64,000 nt of DNA, taken from contig OW386287.2 of the NCBI GenBank assembly GCA_936432065.2, positions 91,989,688 to 92,053,687 on the forward strand. Direction: 5' to 3'. The notes under the pieces were generated by a model. The model made no database searches. It saw nothing but the letters and a program-made list of their open reading frames with translations, and was not told the origin of the DNA. Position 1 is the first letter of the stretch, and every line of letters begins with the position of its first letter. The position numbers and the translations under genes are program-made. Source of the DNA: Rutpela maculata. Lineage: Eukaryota > Arthropoda > Insecta > Coleoptera > Cerambycidae. Shown piece by piece: positions 56,881-64,000 of the stretch.

Positions 56881-57639
56881 AATTTTGAATTTGAAATAAA
56901 CAATGTATGCAAAGATAAACCCACTTGGGGTCTTGCTGCCAACTTACATAGCATGCAATGTGGAATGTCTCGATACATCAACCAATAATGTTGAAAAACA
57001 AATAAATCTCTACGGCATTATTTACCTCTTAAAACTCAAAACATTACTTATTTGAATATATACAAAAAATTGTTGTTGGAAAATAACAATATTAAAGCAG
57101 GTGTGTTTTAAAAGTATATGCAAATTGGCAAAATTAAGTCGTTCCATGATTAGAACAGTAAATTATTATATTATACAGTAGACATCGAAATTTCTCAGCA
57201 GAAATCATGCACAATTTTCTTGAAGTCCAGTCTTGCTACACGTGATCAACAGCCAGTTTCTGGTACATTCCGCTATCGAGCTAATAGCTTCGATAAAGTT
57301 ATGTAAAGCTTTTCTGAAAACTTATGTGTCGATAAATTTCAATCGATAGTAATCCAGCCATTAAGTTGGTTAAACTTCTATACGCTAGGTGGACTTTCAT
57401 TAAAGCCAACTTCATGCTATTGTTTTTAATGTAATTTTTGTTGAAATAAAGTTTTTCATTAGGTATATGTGCATTAAAATTTATCACCTTTATTGTTAAT
57501 AGGTATATAATAAACAATACATATATGGTAATGTTTTGACATGTAATAATAAACATCATAATCTTTGATGTCAGTTTAATCACAAAATTTCATTTTACTT
57601 ACGGATAGAACATAAATTCAAGAGGTTATTGGCCCAGAC
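56881..57639. other. Intergenic, no gene
   Basis: AT-rich. It could include a worn copia 5' LTR, but no matching 3' LTR was identified after 61165. Confidence 0.45.
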
Positions 57640-57724
57640 ATCCTAACCACTTTCCGTAGATGTTAGAAAAGATAGCAGTTGATAAGGAGATAATTTCAAT
57701 TTTATGATAGCACCAAGTGTCAAG

Positions 57725-58635
57725 ATGGATCTAGTTGGTCATATCAAACATTTAAATGGTGAATAAGACTGGCCAATATGGAAACACAAGATGCTTGTCA
57801 TGCTGGAATATCATTAGATGTCATAGAAGGCAAGCTTGTTAAACGCGATCCCTTAGATAACTCTGCTTCAGATGCTCAGCTAAAGTAACATAAAGAAAAG
57901 TCTGATCTATATCGTAAAGCAAATGGCTAAGCTAAATCTTGATAACTAGTGCTGTAAGTGATGGAATTTATCAGAAAATCATCATAAAGAGACAGCATAT
58001 GATGCATGGCAAGATTTAAATCAGCAGTTTGAAACTTCTTCCAAAGATCGGTTATTTAGGCTTTGTACTGATTTCTTTGGGTTTAATTGGACACTAGGTG
58101 AAGATGTTTCTACACATATTGCTAAGCTAAAACGTTTATTTAACGAGTTAAACAATGGTTTAAAGGCAAAAGGAGAGAATGCTCTTCCAGATTTAATGAT
58201 AATTTTGCAAGATTTTACATATGCTTTAGATACTACTAGCAAATTTGAAAACTTTCGATCAAGCTGGATGTTGTTGGCAAAAGACAAAGAAAAGACACTT
58301 GATGAGCTCACTGTTCAGTTGTGCATGTTTGAAAGAAACTTGGCTAAGAATGAAGAGCAAGAAGAAAATGTGCAAGAAGTCTTAGTTGTAAAAATAGACA
58401 AAAGGAAGCAAAAAGAAAAGCCAAGTAGAGCAGAGAGCAATGATTTAAAAAGAAATATTGCTTGCAACTATTGTAAAAAGAAAGGTCATTGGATAAGAGT
58501 TTGCAGAAAATCGATAGCTGATGGAAGATCACCTGAAAATAAACAAAATTTAAAAGAACTTGCTGTAAACACTAGCATAGCTCTGATGTTTATGTCTGAC
58601 GAAGCTTTTATTGCCGATACCAATAATGAAGTATA
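57725..58635 (+). pseudogene. Ty1/copia gag with zinc knuckle
   Basis: Starts MDLVGHIKHLNGE, then WPIWKHKM, the usual copia gag opening. Stops appear until about 57960. A cleaner stretch follows (AYDAWQDLNQQFETSSKD, FTYALDTTSKFENFRSSW). The nucleic-acid-binding knuckle CNYCKKKGHWIRVC (C-x2-C-x4-H-x4-C) is at 58463-58504. The frame runs to 58635, where a retroposon tail interrupts it just before the protease. Confidence 0.88.
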
Positions 58636-58908
58636 GAAATAGAAATAGAATTTATTGGTGCTAAATCACTTTACAGCATGTACACAGATCAATAGAAATA
58701 GAAAGTTAATACAATATTACGAGATATAAAAATAATGTTTACGAAAAATTTGACTACATCTAAGTGTATATAAATATGTAAAGAATAAATAAACAAAATT
58801 AACAAAAGTTGACAATGAAACAGGTTACGATACAATTATCGCGGTTAAAATTAACAATTAGAAATATGAGAAACGCAGTTCAAGCAACATAATCAGAATA
58901 TATACGTA
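58636..58908 (-). mobile_element. Retroposon 3' end inserted in copia
   Basis: On the minus strand it ends gcaccaataaattctatttc with a TTCTAT-repeat tail. It separates copia gag from protease. gtat is present at both junctions, too short to be firm as a target duplication. No frame inside. Confidence 0.55.
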
Positions 58909-61165
58909 TGGTGGATTGATAATGGTGGGACAAGACGTTATAAATTCTCTAGAATATTATGTCGAATATAAAGAATTTAAACCATCTTGTAAAATTAAAG
59001 CAGCAGGAAAAAAGGTTCTTGAAGCATATGAAATCAAATGGACAACTTAAAATAATTCAACTACAAAGATTATTACCCTGAATGATGTTTGGTATATACC
59101 AGAAATTTTGAAAAAATTCTTTTCTATACTAGCAGCTCAAGATAGAAATTTGAATAGCATCGTTGAGTCAACAGTTACAGAATGTACACTAGAAATGAAT
59201 GGAAAACCTGTAATCAGGGAACCAGAGAAGTTCAATTGAACGATTAGTACCAGAATCAGTCCAGAAATAAAATGTTAATGATGCTATTGCAGATAGTTCC
59301 TTATTGCAGCTTTATCATGAACGATAGGGGCATCAGGATATTCGTTACGTTCAACAAAAACTTCTAAGAGATCTAAAAATTAATGTAAAACTCGAGAAAC
59401 TTTGTGAACCTTGTATTAATGGAAAAGCTCATTGTTTGCCTTTTGGAAACCGAGATGAAGCAATTGCACCTGGAGAATTAGTGTCTACTGACATTTGCGG
59501 ACCTTTTGACATGTCATGTCAAAAAAGAAGATATTTGCTTGTATTTAAGGATGCTTGTACAAAATTTCGCTACGGTTATAAAATTTTGGTGATAAGTGCT
59601 ATTGGAAGTGAATTCGACAATGAAGAAGTGAGATCCATTTTAAGAGCAAAAGGAATTACTCAAAGGTTAACGGCACCCGACACACCTTAGCAGAATGGCA
59701 CTAGTAAACGAGAAAATCACACGATAGTGGAAATGGTAAGAACCTTCAAATATTTCAATTCTGAAATTGATTTTCCAAAGGCCATTTGGGCAGAATTAAT
59801 AAACTCAGCAATTTACATTCTAAACAGAACATGAAAATCATTCGTGTAAGTCCAGATGAGCTATGGAACCGTAAAAAACTTAAAATAAATCACCTAAGAA
59901 TCATAGCATCTACCTGTTTTACACGTTCCAATTCAAACCAGAAGGAAAATGGACAAAAAGGCCATCAAAGGCTCTTTGGTTGGATATGATGGAGAACGTT
60001 ACTACGAATATAGTTAAAAGAAGAAAGAAAAGTTATTTTATCAAGAGATGCCAAATTCTTTTAAAAATTAATCGTTTGTGAAGAACGAGTTCAATTACCT
60101 CTTCAATAATACAGGAAAAATAGTTTTGAAATCCAAGATTTTACAGATCACTTGAAGAAACTCATTGTGAAACAAACTGAAAAAGACTGTAAAGAAAAAG
60201 AGGGGAGGATTCAGAATATGAAGAAGGAGAAACTGACTGTTCAAGATACAATTTAAGAAATCGATCTTCACTAACGAAAACTTAATTTCTTACTGATGTT
60301 GTCCTAAATGCCGAAGAATTAGGTCAAACAATTAAAACACCAGAAACTTATGAAGATGCATTAAATAGTAAAGAAAAAACAGAATGGAAAAAGCAATGGA
60401 CAGTGAAATAAACTCTTTGAAAGAAAATGGTACCTGGGAAATTGTAAAGTTGCCAGAAGGCAACAAGGCAAGGCAAGGCAACAAGGCAAGATTAGTAATC
60501 GAAGGGTTTAACCAGCGTCGAAGTATTGATTATTTTGAAACATTCAGTCCACAATAGCAAGGTTGGCCACAGTATTTTCAATCTTAAGCATTGCCGCATG
60601 TGAAAATATGTATGTGAGGCAGTTTGATGTTTCAACAGCTTTTCTTCATAGACAACTTGAGGAAACCATTCACATGAAGCAACCGGATGGGTATAAAGAC
60701 GAAACCGAAATGGTTTGCAAGTTAAATCGAAGCTTTTATGGGTTAAAACAAGCACCTCGTTGCTAGTATAATCATTTAAATTCCTTTCTACAAAAATTAG
60801 GATCTATATCAAATGAAGCTGATCTCTGTTTATACGTAAGGCAAAGAAATAACAACAAACTTTTTATTGTTTGTACGTGGACGATGAACTGCTTGCCGCA
60901 ATGTGTAAAGATGATTTGTTTAGGTTTATTGATGAGTTGAAAAAAGAATTTAAAATTACCTCAAAATCAGCCACTTTTTTCTTGGGTTTGGAGATAGAAA
61001 CTTGCCTTGGGGTAGAAATAAAAATTAGTCAAACTTCTTATGCCAGAAAAATACTCGATCGTTTTAATATTTCTAACCGTAGACCAGTTTTAACTCCAAT
61101 GGAAAAAACAACAGAAATTTTAAAATCAGAAAGACACACTCCGAATCTCCATGCAGGTAAGCGGT
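58909..61165 (+). pseudogene. Ty1/copia protease, integrase and RT, decayed
   Basis: Order and motifs are those of a copia polyprotein. Protease remains as WWIDNGGTRRY, with the catalytic D-[ST]-G changed to D-N-G. The integrase zinc region has YHER-stop-GHQD and CEPCINGK (about 59316-59420). The core has VSTDICGPFDM, VFKDACTKFRYG and LTAPDTP before a stop at 59688. RT pieces: IDYFETFSP, RQFDVSTAFLHRQLEET, SFYGLKQAPRC and, from 60871, YVDDELLAA followed by KITSKSATFFLGLEIE. Many stops and shifts. RNase H is missing; the copy ends near 61165 without a visible LTR. Confidence 0.88.
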
Positions 61166-61236
61166 AGGCGCCTTGATATATTTTAATGGTCGGAACGAGA
61201 CCACAGTGTTGGAGTTTTCTCAAAAAATCTCGAAAA

Positions 61237-62252
61237 TTCTTCTTACGAAGACGTGTGATTGAAATGGATGAAAATAATACCCAGTATTGATTCAGACGCA
61301 TACCTCAAGAATCCATACTGGGCTCTCTATTATATATTTTGTATACTAACAACTTACCCTTAATAATTGCCAATATAGTTCAATATGCAGATGATACTTC
61401 TCTAATTACACTACCACACACAAAAAAAAAAGAAAAAAGTGGTCTGGCCTGCGGACCAGACTAGTGTATCCTTATGTATTTGGACCTGCTGAAACCGAAT
61501 CCGAAGTCAGAATGGTCAGATTGCTTTTTTTCACCACTAACCCCCAAAAAGTGGTCTGGCCTGTGGACCACACCAGTGTATCCTTATGTATTTTGACCCA
61601 CTGAAACCGAAGTCAGAATTGTCAGATTCGCTCGTTTCATCAACCTCCCCCCAAAAAAAAGTGGTGTGGCCTCGGACCAGATCAGTGTATCCTTATGTAT
61701 TTGGACCCGCTGAAATCGAATCCGAAGTCAGAATTGTCCGCAGGCCAGACCACTTTTGGGTGGGAGGTGTTTTTTGGGGTTGAGGGTCAAAAACGAGCCA
61801 ATCGGAAAATTCTGACTTCAGATTCGGTTTCAGTGGGTTCAAATACATAAGGATACACTGATATGGTCCGCAGGCCAAGATATGGTATTATTTTCTGGGA
61901 AAACTGCTCAAATATAAATAAAGTATTTACCCTTCAAAAGTGATGTCTTAGAAACATCTCAAATATGAAGCAGACAGATAGCTGTAGATTAATATTTATA
62001 GAAAAAGGAATTCTGACTATTACTAGTCAGTACATCTTAGAAGTGGTGATTTTTGTCTCAGAAAATAAAACATTACTTAATGACTGCGATAGAAGATATC
62101 CCTGTAATACCAGAAATAAACATGAACTGATAGAACCAAATATCCCCAACTTTAATTATATTCAAAAAAATGTGCAATCTTCCCTAATAAAAATATTTAA
62201 TAACCTCCCACATGAAATAAAAACTCTCCCAGTGGAAAAACTGAACTTATAA
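61237..62252 (+). pseudogene. LINE fragment split by foldback E4
   Basis: The first piece (61290-61425) reads GSLLYILYTNNLPL and VQYADDTSLITL, which are RT motifs B and C. After E4 the frame resumes near 61900 with VFTLQK, then SCRLIFIEKGILTITSQY, RRYPCNTRNKHEL and IFNNLPHEIKTL to a stop at 62250. This is the standard C-terminus of a Jockey/CR1-type ORF2. The stretch between YADD and the C-terminus is missing. Confidence 0.8.
61439..61887. mobile_element. Foldback element E4
   Basis: Three direct units with gtgtatccttatgtattt at 61464, 61576 and 61685 (period about 110 bp) are followed by one inverted unit ending ggtccgcaggcca. The outer ends gtctggcctgcggacca and its complement form the TIR. 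It interrupts the LINE. No gene. Confidence 0.8.
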
Positions 62253-62889
62253 TTAAAAATATTCAAATAAATAAAGCCTACTACGCGATAGATGAATATA
62301 CTTTAATGATGGTGATATAAAATGTTTAAACTGAGTTCTAAATCAATTGTTTATATTAGTTTCAATTATTTATGTTTATATACAGACATTTGTATCTCAA
62401 ATTCTGTCCGTTTATGCAAACTGTATTATGTTCAGTTAATAATCCACTGCATTTAGTGAAAAATGAGCCGCACCTTCAGACCAATTCATACAAAAGCAAA
62501 TGTTGGTTTTCCAGGTAGGTTCTGGTGTCCTTAATAAGGTCTCAAAAGTCCCCGAAGTGGGAGTGTAAGGATAAAATTTGGCAATACTGTAAAGGGCTAA
62601 AATCGTGCTCGGAAACGAATTTTTCGAGATATATCGGTTTTCATTGCCTATACGACAAAAATACGTTAGGCCAAAAAGAAAGCTATGAAAATTCTCTATA
62701 AAAAAGATAGAGGGTCTTTTTTCGTATACGCAATAGTTTTCTTGAAAAATTCCAGTAAGTCATAAATGAATGAATGGCTTTATTGAATAGGACTAAAATC
62801 AAAAGATTTATTGTGGCAGTTTTTATGGCACGGAGGGTTAAAACAAAAAAAAATCCTAGTTGGCTGTATCCTTAATACAGCCGTAAGTT
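62253..62889. other. Intergenic, no gene
   Basis: Contains gaatgaatgaatggctttat near 62766 and a short unidentified frame. Confidence 0.45.
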
Positions 62890-64000
62890 TTACGTGGATA
62901 CGTCTATGCATAAGAAGATATTCGGGCATTTGGAAGTTCACCAACGACTTTTTCTCGGTTAAACGTTCAGATAAATATTTCTGTGGAACATCTACTAATT
63001 GAACAATCTCTTATGAAATCGTCAAAATCAAAAGAAGGTTTTACTCGTGGAAGAAGTACAGATGAAAGTGTCCTTTTCACTCTGGGGAACAGCATGTTGA
63101 CGCAAGGGAATCTCGCATAGAGATACTGAGGATGTTCATAAAGTGTCAGATTGGTTCAATTCTCATAATCCCTTCCCAATTGTGCCAAAAATTATGTCGA
63201 TGCAACAGAGGTTACTGGTGATGGAAAAATAACATGTCATGATGCTCAAAGGATTGGAACTGCTGCAATGGAGAAAAAAATTGGCAACAATTTCTGTGAT
63301 ATTAAATTCTCACGTGCAGATAGAGTGCTTCCACTATTAACTGTCGATAGCAATGTTAAAGTCTATGATACCACAATGCCCATTGATCCATTATTGTTGT
63401 TTCAAAGGATTACTGTCATGAAGAGAACAAATGAAGAGCTTCGCACCTACTTGGAGTATGAATTAGCTCCGTATCCGGTGTCACTCTTTGACGAAGTTGG
63501 TATGCGCAAGACGAACAAGTCAGCTTTCTATGGCAATTTCCAGCCATCTGAATCTGAACCAGATCTCCAAAATGCCACTTATATCGTTGATGGGGGGTTT
63601 CTCTTGCACCGAGTTACATGGCATCAACATGAAATCTACGGTGCTATTTGCCAAACATATGTTAATTATGTGCAAAATCATTTTGGCTCGAACTCTATTA
63701 TTGTTTTTGATGGTTATGAAAATATTATCAACAGTGTGAAGGCTATGGAGCAGCTTCGCCGATCCTCAAAAGCTTCATCTGTTGACATTTACTTTGATGA
63801 GCAGATGGTTGCAACTGTAAGCTAAGAAAAGCTCCTTTCCATTAATAAAAATAAAACCAGATTGATTTCGATGTTGACAGAAAAGTTTGAGGCAAATAAT
63901 TATATTGTTAGACATGCTGAAGATGATGCTGACATTTCGATAGTCGAAACAGCGCTTGAGGAATCATGTAAAAATACTACGGTTGTGGTTGGGAAAGATG
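62890..64000 (+). pseudogene. Multi-copy arthropod gene family with PIN/FEN-like region, broken, runs off the window
   Basis: Readable across several one-base shifts: FFSVKRSDKYFCGTSTN, IEQSLMKSSKSKEGFTRGR, EDVHKVSDWFNSHNPFP, then the long frame 63268-63825 with SRADRVLPLLTVDSNVKV, PIDPLLLFQRITVMKRTN and SLFDEVGMRKTNKSAFY. After YIVDGGFLLHRVTW and IIVFDGYENI comes a stop (63823-63825). The frame then continues NKTRLISMLTEKF and HAEDDADISIVETAL. The order VDGG, a Y-rich helix, VFDGY, and DADISIV before VVVGKD resembles PIN/FEN nucleases (acidic residues at the end of successive strands). I know the family as widespread and repeated in arthropods, without established function. At least two shifts and one stop mark this copy as a pseudogene. 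Confidence 0.75.

Overview
This window looks like nuclear DNA of an arthropod, most likely an insect; I cannot name the species. The grounds are AT-rich sequence, spliced eukaryotic genes with GT/AG introns and AATAAA signals, and a repeat load of mariner, hAT-like, piggyBac-like and Transib-like elements, Jockey/CR1-like LINEs, Ty1/copia and Ty3/gypsy remains. There are no operons, CRISPR arrays or other prokaryotic features. Most of the window is transposable elements, many nested inside one another.

Host genes are few. The clearest is the 3' end of SAE1/Aos1 (SUMO E1 subunit 1, + strand): one internal exon at 14389-14573 and the terminal exon at 28447-28757, separated by a 13.9 kb intron packed with repeats. 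A short THAP-domain gene or pseudogene with three exons lies on the minus strand (4283-4922). A minus-strand terminal exon of a coiled-coil protein, possibly CCDC96/CCDC113-like, lies at 42950-43393. The right edge (62890-64000) holds a broken copy of a multi-copy arthropod gene family with a PIN/FEN-like region.

Layout: 1-5.8 kb, mariner end, dispersed repeats X and Y, THAP gene. 5.8-7.9 kb, a 2.1 kb foldback element (E1) with 141-bp internal repeats. 7.9-14.4 kb, inverted repeats, an LTR with primer-binding site and a LINE 3' end. 14.4-28.8 kb, SAE1 with a TE-filled intron that includes a 2.1 kb mariner-like element with ~300-bp TIRs. 29-37 kb, one old LINE broken by foldback element E3 and by a 3 kb long-TIR element carrying scrambled gypsy gag/pol pieces. 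37-43 kb, MITEs and minisatellite-bearing foldbacks, then the coiled-coil exon. 46.4-49.2 kb, a 2.8 kb foldback (E2) with Transib-like ends. 49.5-56.9 kb, a CR1/Jockey-like LINE split by a second LINE with an exact 11-bp target duplication. 57.6-61.2 kb, a decayed copia element. 61.2-64 kb, LINE pieces with foldback E4, then the PIN-like pseudogene.

The most unusual signal is a set of five palindromic or modular repeat families (E1, E2, E3, E4 and Y). Their ends are unrelated, but they share a degenerate core of the form GCTGAnnnCGAnnCCGAnnT. Four of them are built of modules about 130-152 bp long. This could be an undescribed group of non-autonomous elements that share an internal recognition module.
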